NCBI RefSeq assembly: GCF_017084525.1
Contig: NZ_CP070950.1
Location: 2,914,001 to 2,978,000 of the forward strand
Source of the DNA: Conexibacter sp. SYSU D00693
GTDB taxonomy: Bacteria; Actinomycetota; Thermoleophilia; Solirubrobacterales; Solirubrobacteraceae
DNA length: 64,000 nucleotides
Direction of reading: 5' to 3'
Shown: positions 15,904-23,732 of the stretch, piece by piece
Layout: the number at the start of each line of letters is the position of its first letter
Position numbering within the stretch: position 1 is the first letter of the stretch
The notes under the pieces: generated by a model
Database searches by the model: none
The model's input: only the letters and a program-made list of their open reading frames with translations
Told to the model about the DNA's origin: nothing
Position numbers and translations under genes: made by a program

Positions 15904-17139
15904 CTACGGGGTCTGCTGCGCCCCGCCGCCGGCGGTGTTCTGGTCGGCGCCCACCGTGACGACGACGTCCTCGTCCTGCGCGAAGGCCCGGGCCCCGGCG
16001 TCGACCGCGCTGATGGCGCTCACGCGCACGCCGATGGCGCGGGCGACGGCGACCGCCGCGCGGCGCTGACCCGGGGCGTACTGCACGATGGTCGAGCCGC
16101 GCGACTGGTCGGCGGCGTTGGTGACCGTGCCGATGGCGAAGCCGCCCTGCTCGACGCGGTCGGCCACGCCGCGGGCGAGGCCGGTCGTGGTCGTGCCGTT
16201 GAGGACGGCGACGCTGACGTCGCTGGGACGCAGCGCGGCGGTCGTGGTGGTGCGCCCGCTGTCCGTGCCGCCCTCGTCGGCGGGCTCGGTCGTCGCGGCG
16301 GGCGCGGGGCCGAGGCGGTTGGGCTCGGGCTCGTCGCTGCCCCCGAGGACCTGGGTGGCGACGAAGATGACGGCCGCCAGCAGGACGGCGACGCCGCCGA
16401 CGATGGCCAGCGTCGAGCGCAGCGGCGAGCCCTCGTCGTCACGGCCGGGGTGGCCGCCCGCGGCGATCTCGTCGGCGCGGCGGCCGTGCGGGGGACGGCG
16501 GGGCGGCGTGGTGCTCGCCGTCGCCGCGGGCTGCGGGGCGCGCAGCGGCTGGGCGGGGCGGTTCGCGGCGGCCCCGGCGGCTGCGGCACCCGCGGCGGTG
16601 GCGGCACCGGCGCCGGCCGGCGTGGCGGGCTGGCCCGGTGCGGGCGGGCGCGGCGGCTGCGCCGGCTGGCCGGGTGCCGTGGCGGGCTGGGCCTGGCCGG
16701 GCTGGCCCGGCGTCGCAGGCTGGCCGGGGGTCGCGGGCTGGGCCGGCTGGCCGGGCTGCGCGGGCGCCGCGGGAGCCTTCGCGGTCGCCGCGGCGGCGCC
16801 GGCGGCGGCCGCGGCACCGGCGCCGGCCGCACTCGCGGCGGCGGGCTGCACCGTGGTCGGCTGCCCGGGGGCGCCGTTGGCCTGGCCCGCCGCGGCAGCG
16901 GCCTGCCCCGCGGGGGTGGCCGGCACCTGCGCGGGGCGCGGCTGCGCGACGACGCGCGCGGGCTGCGCCGGCTGGGCCGGGGCCTCCGGCGCACGCCCCG
17001 CCCACTCGCGCAGGCGCTTGAGCTCGCGCGCCTGGGCGAAGTAGAGGAGGGACAGCACCGCCAGGCCGACGATCGACGCGACCCCGGCGTACGCCCCGAA
17101 CTTCTCGATCTGCTCGGAGACGGAGAGGGCGACCGGCAT
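15904..17139 (-). CDS. LytR C-terminal (LytR_C) domain membrane protein with Pro/Ala/Gln-rich linker
   Basis: A 411-residue protein. A hydrophobic helix at 17-37 (GVASIVGLAVLSLLYFAQA) is followed by about 170 residues of Ala/Pro/Gln/Gly low complexity (repeats such as PGQPATPGQP). A second helix (LAIVGGVAVLLAAVIFVATQVLG) precedes the LytR_C domain (DVSVAVLNGTTTTGLARGVAD ... IVQYAPGQR). LytR_C occurs on cell-wall ligase-associated actinobacterial proteins; no LCP catalytic domain is present here. It probably spans the wall near sites of glycan attachment. ATG 17139 with TAGCAT 9 nt upstream. Confidence 0.75.
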   Translation of the reverse strand: MPVALSVSEQIEKFGAYAGVASIVGLAVLSLLYFAQARELKRLREWAGRAPEAPAQPAQPARVVAQPRPAQVPATPAGQAAAAAGQANGAPGQPTTVQPAAASAAGAGAAAAAGAAAATAKAPAAPAQPGQPAQPATPGQPATPGQPGQAQPATAPGQPAQPPRPPAPGQPATPAGAGAATAAGAAAAGAAANRPAQPLRAPQPAATASTTPPRRPPHGRRADEIAAGGHPGRDDEGSPLRSTLAIVGGVAVLLAAVIFVATQVLGGSDEPEPNRLGPAPAATTEPADEGGTDSGRTTTTAALRPSDVSVAVLNGTTTTGLARGVADRVEQGGFAIGTVTNAADQSRGSTIVQYAPGQRRAAVAVARAIGVRVSAISAVDAGARAFAQDEDVVVTVGADQNTAGGGAQQTP

Positions 17140-17148
17140 GAGGCGGGG

Positions 17149-17154
17149 ATGCTA
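17149..17154 (-). promoter_or_regulatory. Candidate -10 element (TAGCAT) of the LytR_C gene
   Basis: TAGCAT 9 nt before the ATG at 17139, in a 68-bp gap after the CapD-like gene; possible short-leader or leaderless promoter. Confidence 0.3.
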
Positions 17155-17207
17155 GACGTCGGTCCGGTCCGTCGCGGCGCCCCCTGCAGGGGACTTCCCC
17201 AGGCGGT

Positions 17208-19145
17208 CTACGCGACGGGACGGGTGGTGCGCAGCTGCGTCAGCTCCGCGACCTTCTGCGCCAGCCCGGCCGCGTCGCCCTCCAGGACGAGCAGCGCGAC
17301 CTCGTCGAACATGACCTCGACCGCGGCCGCGTCGATCGGCTCGCGCTCGGCGCGCATGATCTTCTCGGCGGGCGTCGGCTGCTTGCGCTCGAACGGGTTG
17401 AAGAGCTCCTCGTGGAGCTTCTCGCCCGGCCGCCGGCCGATCTCCTCGATGGCGATGTCGACGTCCGGGCGCAGGCCCGACAGCTCGATCATGTCCCGGG
17501 CGAGCTGCTCGATCTTCACCGGCTCGCCCATCTCGAGCACGAAGATCTCGCCGCCCTGGCCCAGCGACCCCGCGCGGATGACGAGCTGCACCGCCTCCGG
17601 GATCGTCATGAAGTACCGGGTCATCCGCCGGTCGGTGATCGTGACCGGCCCGCCCAGCGCGATCTGGCGGCGGAAGATCGGGACGACCGACCCCGACGAG
17701 CCCAGGACGTTGCCGAAGCGCACCGTGGCGTAGCGGGTCTGCGGGAAGCGCTCCTGCGCGGCCTCGACGGCGTACTCGGCCAGCGCCTTGGACGCGCCCA
17801 TCACCGTGGCCGGCGTCACGGCCTTGTCCGTGGAGATCTGGACGAAGGCCTGCACGCCCGCCTCGCCCGCGACGCGCGCCATCAGCCGGGTGGCCAGGGC
17901 GTTGTTGCGCACCGCCTCGACCGGGTTGAGCTCCATGAGCCCGACGTGCTTGTAGGCCGCGGCGTGGAAGACGATCGTCGGGCGCTGCTCCTGGAAGACC
18001 TCGCGCATCCGCTCGCCCTCCTTGCAGTCCGCGAGGACGGCGGCGAGCAGCGACGGGTGGACGTGGCGGTCGTCCTCGAGCTCGCGCTGGATGCGGAAGA
18101 GGTTGTCCTCCGCGTGGTCGACGAGCACCAGGCGCCGCGGCCCGACGCGGGCGATCTGGCGCGCGAGCTCGGACCCGATGGAGCCGCCCGCCCCCGTCAC
18201 CATGACGACCTCGTTGTGGAGGTAGCGCCCGACCCGGTCGAGCTCCATGCGCACGGGCTCGCGGCCCAGGACGTCCTCGATCTCGACCGGGCGCACCTGG
18301 CGCACGGCGGTGCCCCCGGCCTGCAGCAGCTCGAAGACCGTCGGCAGCGTGCGGACGGGGATGGCGCGCTCGCGACAGGCGCGCACGACGCGGGCGCGCA
18401 GCTCGCCCGGCGCCGAGGGGATCGCGATCGTGACGTCGTCGGGCTCGGCCTCGTCCAGGACCCGCGCGAGCGACTGGGTCGTGCCCAGCACCCGGACGCC
18501 GTCGATGCGCATGCCCCGCTTGGTCGGGTCGTCGTCGACGAAGCCGACGGGCGCCAGGCCGAGCTCGGGGTTGCGGACGATCTCGCGCAGGACGAGCCGG
18601 CCGCCGTCGCCCGCGCCGATGATGAGGACGCGGCGCGCGCCGGGCCGCGGCCGGAAGCCGCGCAGCGGGCGCTCGTAGACCGTGCGCGCGACGAACCGCG
18701 CGCCGCCCACGAGCAGCAGCAGCAGCAGGAGGAACGACGCGAGGACGCCCGTCGGCACGGTCAGGGTGACCAGGCCGCTCTCGCCCGAGCGCGCCGTGAC
18801 CGGGTCGAACACCGCGACGTAGGCCGGCACGAAGAGCGTCGCGACGAGCACGGCCTGCGCCAGCGCCACGTAGTCGCGCTGACCGACGTAGCGCCACCAC
18901 TTCTCGTACAGGCGGAAGAGCGTGAAGACGACGACCGCCGCCGCGACGGCGGGCAGGATCGTCTTGTCGCGCAGCTCGGCGAACTGGTCCGGGATCCCGC
19001 GGTCGAACCGCAGCCGGTAGGCCAACCAGTAGGCGAGCGCGACGAGGACCCCGTCGATCGCCAGCTGGGGCAGGGAGTGGCGGTGGAGGGGGATCGCCGC
19101 GGGGCGAAGCCGCCGGCGCACGGATGGGAGTCTAGAGCGCCGCAC
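17208..19145 (-). CDS. Nucleotide-sugar 4,6-dehydratase, CapD/WbpM/FlaA1 family, membrane-bound
   Basis: A 645-residue protein with four N-terminal helices, a CoA-binding-like Rossmann domain (RVLIIGAGDGGRLVLREI) and a C-terminal extended-SDR domain. The latter has VVMVTGAGGSIGSELARQI (NAD binding), HAAAYKHVGLMELNP, and the region QISTDKAVTPATVMGASK, whose Lys is the catalytic equivalent of the usual Tyr/Met-Lys pair of this family. It converts a UDP-HexNAc to a 4-keto-6-deoxy sugar. GTG 19145 has GGAGG 10 nt upstream. Relatives make flagellin or capsule sugars, relevant because the divergent gene has a flagellar-type promoter. Confidence 0.88.
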   Translation of the reverse strand: MRRSRLPSVRRRLRPAAIPLHRHSLPQLAIDGVLVALAYWLAYRLRFDRGIPDQFAELRDKTILPAVAAAVVVFTLFRLYEKWWRYVGQRDYVALAQAVLVATLFVPAYVAVFDPVTARSGESGLVTLTVPTGVLASFLLLLLLLVGGARFVARTVYERPLRGFRPRPGARRVLIIGAGDGGRLVLREIVRNPELGLAPVGFVDDDPTKRGMRIDGVRVLGTTQSLARVLDEAEPDDVTIAIPSAPGELRARVVRACRERAIPVRTLPTVFELLQAGGTAVRQVRPVEIEDVLGREPVRMELDRVGRYLHNEVVMVTGAGGSIGSELARQIARVGPRRLVLVDHAEDNLFRIQRELEDDRHVHPSLLAAVLADCKEGERMREVFQEQRPTIVFHAAAYKHVGLMELNPVEAVRNNALATRLMARVAGEAGVQAFVQISTDKAVTPATVMGASKALAEYAVEAAQERFPQTRYATVRFGNVLGSSGSVVPIFRRQIALGGPVTITDRRMTRYFMTIPEAVQLVIRAGSLGQGGEIFVLEMGEPVKIEQLARDMIELSGLRPDVDIAIEEIGRRPGEKLHEELFNPFERKQPTPAEKIMRAEREPIDAAAVEVMFDEVALLVLEGDAAGLAQKVAELTQLRTTRPVA

Positions 19146-19150
19146 GGGGG

Positions 19151-19177
19151 CTCAACCTCCGGCCCCCGCGGCCGACC
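19151..19177 (+). promoter_or_regulatory. Sigma-28-type promoter of the Gfo/Idh/MocA gene
   Basis: CTCAA (19151-19155), 15-nt spacer, GCCGACC (19171-19177), then 8 nt to the GTG at 19186. Boxes, spacing and distance to the start are the same as for the flagellar units (for example 62279-62305), but this one is on the plus strand in the polysaccharide region. Confidence 0.65.
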
Positions 19178-19185
19178 AACCTGGT

Positions 19186-20160
19186 GTGACGCGCGTCGCG
19201 CTCCTCGGCTCCGGGCCGCAGGCCGCTGCCCACGCCGCCGCCCTCAAGGCGGTCGGCCCGGCCGCCGTGCTCGCGGGCGTCCACTGCAGCGACGCCGACG
19301 CGGTCACGGCGCTGGCCACCCACCTCGGTGCCCCGGCCGTCGGCGACCGCGACGCGCTGCTGCGCGACGCCCAGCTCGCGGTCGTCGCCACCCCCGCCGA
19401 GCGGCGCACCGCCGACGCGCGCCGCGCCCTCGAGCTCGGCCTCGACGTCCTCGTCGAGGGACCGCTCCCCGTCGCCGACCTCGGCGAGCTCCACGGGACC
19501 GCGACGCGCACCGGGACCCACCCGGTCCTCGCCGTCTCGCACCCCGCCGCCTTCCACCCGGTGCTGCGCGCGCTGCGGACCCTGCTGGGCGACACGCCGC
19601 TCATCGCCGTCGAGGCGACGAACCTGCTGGCCTTCGACGACGCGCCCGGGCACCCCGACGTCACCGGCGACCTGCTGCTCGAGCCCCTGCAGCTCGTCCT
19701 CGCCCTCGCGGGCCGGCCGCCGGCGTCGACGCAGGCCGCGGGCCGGCGCTTCCGCCGGGGCCAGGGCTACGACCTCGCCACCGCGACGCTCATCTTCGAC
19801 GACGACCTGATCGGCGTCCTCACCGCCGGTCGTGCCGGCGCGCACGCCGTCCGCCGCCTGGTGGTCGACGCCCCCGAGGCCCGCGTGACCTGCGACCTCA
19901 CCGCCGGCACGCTCGAGGCCGCCCGCGACCTCCCGGGCCGCGGCGTCGTGGTCGAGCGCATCGGCCCCGTGCCGGGCACCGCCCACGAGCGCCAGCTCGA
20001 GGGCGTCCTCAGGGCCTGCGCGACGCGCCGGCCCCCGGAGGTGGGCGTCGGCGTCGCCATGGCGCTCATGGAGGCCGCCGAGGCGATCCACCGCCGCGTG
20101 GAGCTCCTCGCCCACCGCCCGCCGGCGGCGCACAAGCGCCCGCCGCTGCGCGCGGCCTAG
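19186..20160 (+). CDS. Gfo/Idh/MocA-family oxidoreductase
   Basis: A 324-residue NAD(P)-dependent dehydrogenase. The N-terminal Rossmann fold starts VALLGSGPQAAAHAAAL (GXGXXA type); LAVVATPAERR, LGLDVLVEGPLPV (degenerate EKP motif: EGP, so the usual catalytic Lys is missing) and the substrate domain follow. Loss of that Lys suggests an altered reaction or specificity. GTG 19186 lies 8 nt after a sigma-28-like promoter, so the mRNA is probably leaderless and co-regulated with flagella. It may modify a nucleotide sugar. Its stop shares CTAG with the convergent gene. Confidence 0.75.
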   Translation: MTRVALLGSGPQAAAHAAALKAVGPAAVLAGVHCSDADAVTALATHLGAPAVGDRDALLRDAQLAVVATPAERRTADARRALELGLDVLVEGPLPVADLGELHGTATRTGTHPVLAVSHPAAFHPVLRALRTLLGDTPLIAVEATNLLAFDDAPGHPDVTGDLLLEPLQLVLALAGRPPASTQAAGRRFRRGQGYDLATATLIFDDDLIGVLTAGRAGAHAVRRLVVDAPEARVTCDLTAGTLEAARDLPGRGVVVERIGPVPGTAHERQLEGVLRACATRRPPEVGVGVAMALMEAAEAIHRRVELLAHRPPAAHKRPPLRAA

Positions 20161-21161
20161 CGCGCGACGGGCCGGCAGAGCAGGTCCACCAGGACCTGCG
20201 GGTCGCGCCGCACGCGCTCCGGGCCCCCGCCGCCCGCGCCACGCGCCGCCACCACGACGTCCTCGGGTCGCGCGAGCTTGCGCAGCCGCCCCTCGGCGAT
20301 CAGGCGCTCGTCGACCGCGCCGAGGCGGCCCTCGAACGTCGTCCACACGGGCGTGCCCAGGGCGACGGCCTCGCGGTTCATCGTCCCGCCCGCACTCACC
20401 ACGACGTCGGCCAGCGCGACGAGGGAGGGCGCGTCGATGGCCCGCTCGGGCACGACGAAGCCGCCGGCCCTCGCGAGCTCCGCGCGCTGGTCGGACGTGC
20501 GGGGCAGCACGACGGTCTGCGCGCGCTCGCGCAGGTGCTGGAGGACCCCGGCGAAGACGTCGTTCTCGAAGCGGTGGTAGAGGGAGACCGACGGCGGCGT
20601 GCGCACGACCGCCAGGGGCTGGTCGGCCGCGACCCCGAGCTCGTCGAGGACCGCCGGGTCGGGCTCGAGGTCGGCGAGGTAGTACTCCTCCTTGAGCCCC
20701 GCGTAGGGCGCGAGCTTGCGCCGCGCGCCGTAGCGGTCCAGGCGCTCGGGCGGGATCGCGTCCGGGACGACGACCGCCTGCGCGAGCCGGCAGTTGACCG
20801 TGTGCTGCACGGTCGCCCACTCGTAGTCGAACATCGTCGAGCAGGGGATGCGCAGGAGCCGCGCGGCGACCGTCACGTCGTTGGAGCCGTGACCGAGCGC
20901 GAGGTCGAAGCGCCGGCCGCGCGCCCAGCGGGCCAGCGCGAAGGACCGGTCGGCGAGCCCGAGCGCCTTCGCCGCGACGCGCCCGCCGCGGTGGTGGCCG
21001 ATGACCTGCGCGTCCATGCCGTGGCGCCGCGCGAGCTCGACGGTCTGCGCGAAGTCGCGGGCCGTGACCTGCACCTCGTGGCCCGCGGCGCGCAGCCGCT
21101 GGACGACCGGGCGCAGGACCAGGACGTGCGGCGAGTTGGTGAGGTCGACCCAGACCCTCAT
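20157..21161 (-). CDS. DUF354 family protein (UDP-GlcNAc 2-epimerase/GT-B-like)
   Basis: A 334-residue GT-B-like protein of the DUF354 family. It begins RVWVDLTNSPHVLVLRPVV, contains DLALGHGSNDVTVAARLL, FDYEWATVQHTVNCRLA and AGLKEEYYL, and ends with ALADVVVSAGGTMNREAVALGTPVW, the conserved SGGT-like sugar-nucleotide loop. Members occur beside nucleotide-sugar enzymes; reaction not established. ATG 21161 overlaps the aminotransferase stop (ATGA), so the two are coupled. The stop overlaps the oxidoreductase stop at CTAG. Confidence 0.8.
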   Translation of the reverse strand: MRVWVDLTNSPHVLVLRPVVQRLRAAGHEVQVTARDFAQTVELARRHGMDAQVIGHHRGGRVAAKALGLADRSFALARWARGRRFDLALGHGSNDVTVAARLLRIPCSTMFDYEWATVQHTVNCRLAQAVVVPDAIPPERLDRYGARRKLAPYAGLKEEYYLADLEPDPAVLDELGVAADQPLAVVRTPPSVSLYHRFENDVFAGVLQHLRERAQTVVLPRTSDQRAELARAGGFVVPERAIDAPSLVALADVVVSAGGTMNREAVALGTPVWTTFEGRLGAVDERLIAEGRLRKLARPEDVVVAARGAGGGGPERVRRDPQVLVDLLCRPVAR

Positions 21162-22243
21162 CCGGCGTGCGGCGCGAAGGCCGCCACGACCTCGCCGACC
21201 TGCTCGCGCGTGATCGCCGCGGAGATCGGGATGGCGAGGTGGGCACGCGCCGCCTCCTCCGTCCCGGGCAGCTCGACGCCCCCGGCGAACTCGCGCATCG
21301 GCGGCTGGCGGTGGACGGGCACCCGGTAGTAGGGCCGGCAGCCGATCCCGGCCTCGGCCAGGCGCTGCGCCATGCGGTCGCTGTCGGGCGCGCGCACGAC
21401 GAAGAGGTGCCACGCGGGCGTGGCGCCGGGCGTCGGGTCGGGCAGCGCCGCGTGCGCGTCGAGGCCCGCCTCGGCGTACCAGCGCCCGGCCTGCGCGCGG
21501 TGCGCGGCCCACGCCGGCAGGTGCGGGAGCTGCACGCGCAGGACCGCCGCCTGGACCTCGTCGAGGCGCGAGTTGAAGCCGACGCGCTCGTAGCCGACCT
21601 TGTCGCGCGAGCCGTGGAAGCGCAGGACGCGGATCGTCTCCGCGAGCTCGTCGTCGCTCGTGGTGATCGCCCCGCCGTCGCCGAAGGCCCCGAGGTTCTT
21701 CGAGGGGTAGAAGGAGAACGTCCCCACGGTGCCGATCGCCCCCGGGGCGCCGTCCGGGCCGGTCGTGCCCGCCGCCTGCGCCGCGTCCTCGAGCACCGGG
21801 AGCCCGAGCGCCTCCACCTCGCGCACCGGCGCGACGTTGCCGAAGAGGTGGACGAGCACGACGGCCTTCGTCGCCGGCGTCAGCGCCGCGCGCACGTGGT
21901 CGGCGGTCGCGACGTACGTCCTGGGGTCGACGTCGCAGAAGACGGGCCGCGCGCCCGCGTTGACGATCGCCTCGGCCGAGGCGTAGAACGTGAAGGACGG
22001 GACGACGACGTCGTCGCCGGGCCCGACGCCGAGCCCGCGCAGGGCGACGGTGATCGCCTCGGTGCCGTTGGCCACGCCGATCGCGTGCCGCGCGCCGACC
22101 GCCCGGGCGAACTCCTCCTCGAAGGCGGCGACCTCCGGGCCGAGGACGAACGCGCCGCCGTCGAGCACCCGCGCGACCGCCGCGTGCAGCTCGTCGCGCA
22201 GGGGCTGCAGCGGCGTGCTGGGGTCGAAGAGCGGGACCGCCAC
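21158..22243 (-). CDS. DegT/DnrJ/EryC1/StrS-family sugar aminotransferase
   Basis: A 361-residue PLP-dependent aminotransferase. GVANGTEAITVALRGLGV, VVVPSFTFYASAEAIVNAG, PVLEDAAQAAG (PLP-ring Asp) and FSFYPSKNLGAFGDGGAI (Schiff-base Lys) are in the family order; the C-terminal part has PYYRVPVHRQPPM. It transfers an amino group to a keto-sugar nucleotide, probably the product of the CapD-like dehydratase at 17208-19145. GTG 22243, with a TAGCTT hexamer 8 nt upstream. Coupled to the DUF354 gene. Confidence 0.9.
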   Translation of the reverse strand: MAVPLFDPSTPLQPLRDELHAAVARVLDGGAFVLGPEVAAFEEEFARAVGARHAIGVANGTEAITVALRGLGVGPGDDVVVPSFTFYASAEAIVNAGARPVFCDVDPRTYVATADHVRAALTPATKAVVLVHLFGNVAPVREVEALGLPVLEDAAQAAGTTGPDGAPGAIGTVGTFSFYPSKNLGAFGDGGAITTSDDELAETIRVLRFHGSRDKVGYERVGFNSRLDEVQAAVLRVQLPHLPAWAAHRAQAGRWYAEAGLDAHAALPDPTPGATPAWHLFVVRAPDSDRMAQRLAEAGIGCRPYYRVPVHRQPPMREFAGGVELPGTEEAARAHLAIPISAAITREQVGEVVAAFAPHAG

Positions 22244-22251
22244 GAGGGGGC

Positions 22252-22257
22252 AAGCTA
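22252..22257 (-). promoter_or_regulatory. Candidate -10 element (TAGCTT) of the aminotransferase operon
   Basis: TAGCTT 8 nt before the GTG at 22243, inside the 39-bp divergent gap; compatible with a leaderless transcript. Confidence 0.35.
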
Positions 22258-22270
22258 CCGAGCGCGCCGG

Positions 22271-22276
22271 TACCCT
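22271..22276 (+). promoter_or_regulatory. Candidate -10 element (TACCCT) of the DedA-uppP-purM unit
   Basis: TACCCT 6 nt before the GTG at 22283, the mirror arrangement of the aminotransferase promoter on the other strand. Confidence 0.35.
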
Positions 22277-22282
22277 CGCTCG

Positions 22283-22942
22283 GTGCTCTCGCTGACGAGC
22301 TTGCTCGTCGTCGCGTCGGTCACGGACACCCTGGCGGACTGGGTGACCGGCGTCGTCGACGACATCGGCCTGGTCGGGATCTTCGTGCTCATGGCGCCCG
22401 AGAGCGCCTGCATCCCGATCCCGTCGGAGCCGACCATGCTGTTCGCCGGCTTCGCCGCGAGCGACGGCGCCTACCCGTGGTGGGCGCCCGCGCTGGTCGC
22501 CTCGGTGGCCAACCTCGTCGGCTCGATGGTCGCCTACGCGGCCGGCTACTACGGCCGCCTCGAGCTCCTCGAGCGCCAGCGGTTCGTGCACATCAGCCCC
22601 AAGCACCTCGAGTGGGCCGACCGGTTCTTCGCCCGCCACGGCGACAAGGCCGTCTTCTTCAGCCGGATGCTGCCGATCGTCCGCACCTTCGTCTCGCTGC
22701 CGGCGGGCATCGCGCGGATGCCGTTCGGGCGCTTCTGCGTCCTGACGTTCCTCGGCGCCCTGCCGTGGAACACCGGCCTCGTGCTCGCCGGCTACGCGGC
22801 GCGCGACAACTGGGACGACCTGCGCGACTACCTGCACCTCATCGACTACGCGGTCGTGCTGGTGATCGTCGTCGGGGCCGGCTGGCTGGCGCTGCGCTGG
22901 TGGCGCGGCCGGCGCGCCGAGCCCGCGCAGGATGCGGCCTAG
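22283..22942 (+). CDS. DedA family membrane protein
   Basis: A 219-residue DedA/SNARE-associated membrane protein. ESACIPIPSEPTMLFAGFAA is the first re-entrant segment with the conserved Glu and Pro, LVGSMVAYAAGYYGR follows, and FFSRMLPIVRTFVSLPAGIARM is the second re-entrant segment with the conserved Arg residues. DedA proteins are now viewed as polyprenyl-phosphate or phospholipid translocases. The gene overlaps uppP by 11 bp; both act on undecaprenyl phosphate recycling, consistent with the glycan cluster upstream. GTG start at 22283. Confidence 0.88.
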   Translation: MLSLTSLLVVASVTDTLADWVTGVVDDIGLVGIFVLMAPESACIPIPSEPTMLFAGFAASDGAYPWWAPALVASVANLVGSMVAYAAGYYGRLELLERQRFVHISPKHLEWADRFFARHGDKAVFFSRMLPIVRTFVSLPAGIARMPFGRFCVLTFLGALPWNTGLVLAGYAARDNWDDLRDYLHLIDYAVVLVIVVGAGWLALRWWRGRRAEPAQDAA

Positions 22943-23732
22943 CCGCACCGGCCTGCCGCTGCCCCACGCCGTCGCCCTCGGGCTCCTGCACGGGCCGGCC
23001 GAGCTGCTGCCCGTCTCGAGCTCGGCCCACGTGACGCTCGTCCCCGGGCTGGCCGGCTGGCCCTACGGCGCCCTGGCGCCGGAGGTCCGCAAGGCCTTCG
23101 AGGTCGCGCTGCACGCCGGGACGCTCGCCGGCGCCGCGCACGTCCTCGGCCGCCCGCGCCCGTGGTTCGCCGCGGTCTCGGTCGCTCCCGCCGCGCTGGT
23201 GGGCGCCATGCTCGAGGGGCCGGTCGAGCGGCGTCTGGGGTCCCCGCGCGGGATCGCGCTCGGGCTGCTGGCCGGCAGCGCGCTGCTGCTGGCGGGCGAG
23301 CGGGCGGGGCGCCGCGCGCACGCCGCGCGCACCGCGGCCGACGCCCGCCCGGCCGACGCGCTGGCCCTGGGCCTGGCCCAGGCCGCCGCCCTCGTCCCCG
23401 GCCTGTCGCGCTCGGGCCTCACGTACGCCGCCGCCCGCGCCCGGGGCTTCGGGGCCGGCGGCGCCGCCGCGCTCAGCCGCGAGGCCGCCGCGCCGGTCCT
23501 CGCCGGCGCCACCGTCCTGAAGGGGGTGCGGCTCGCCCGGGGCGGCCTGCCCGCCGGCCTCGCCGCGCCGTTCGCGGCCGGGGCGCTCGCCGCCGCCCTC
23601 GGCGCCCGCGCCGCCGCGCCGCTGGCCCGCCGCCCGGTGCCCGTGCGCGCCGCCGTCGCCGAGCGCTGCGCGCTGGCCCTCGCCACGCTGGCCCGCCCGA
23701 CGCCGCCCGCTGTGCTTCGATGGACCGCATGA
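22932..23732 (+). CDS. uppP: Undecaprenyl-diphosphatase (UppP/BacA)
   Basis: A 266-residue membrane phosphatase, hydrophobic throughout. The two BacA active-site motifs are seen as GLLHGPAELLPVSSSAHVTL (Glu-containing, with Ser-Ser-Ser-Ala-His) and VPGLSRSGLTYAAA. It removes one phosphate from undecaprenyl diphosphate on the outer face, regenerating the carrier for peptidoglycan and polysaccharide synthesis. It overlaps the DedA gene before it and purM after it (ATGA). It is Ala-rich, and the middle loop is arginine-rich. Confidence 0.88.
   Translation: MRPSRTGLPLPHAVALGLLHGPAELLPVSSSAHVTLVPGLAGWPYGALAPEVRKAFEVALHAGTLAGAAHVLGRPRPWFAAVSVAPAALVGAMLEGPVERRLGSPRGIALGLLAGSALLLAGERAGRRAHAARTAADARPADALALGLAQAAALVPGLSRSGLTYAAARARGFGAGGAAALSREAAAPVLAGATVLKGVRLARGGLPAGLAAPFAAGALAAALGARAAAPLARRPVPVRAAVAERCALALATLARPTPPAVLRWTA

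Noticed and set aside
15904-17139. Collagen-like or phase-variable repeat in the LytR_C protein
   Set aside because: The Pro/Ala/Gln tract is irregular at DNA level without a constant unit, so it is treated as a wall-spanning linker.
17181-17192. CCCCTGCAGGGG palindrome as an operator or terminator
   Set aside because: Only a 4-bp stem around a 4-nt loop and no second copy; such short GC palindromes are expected by chance here.
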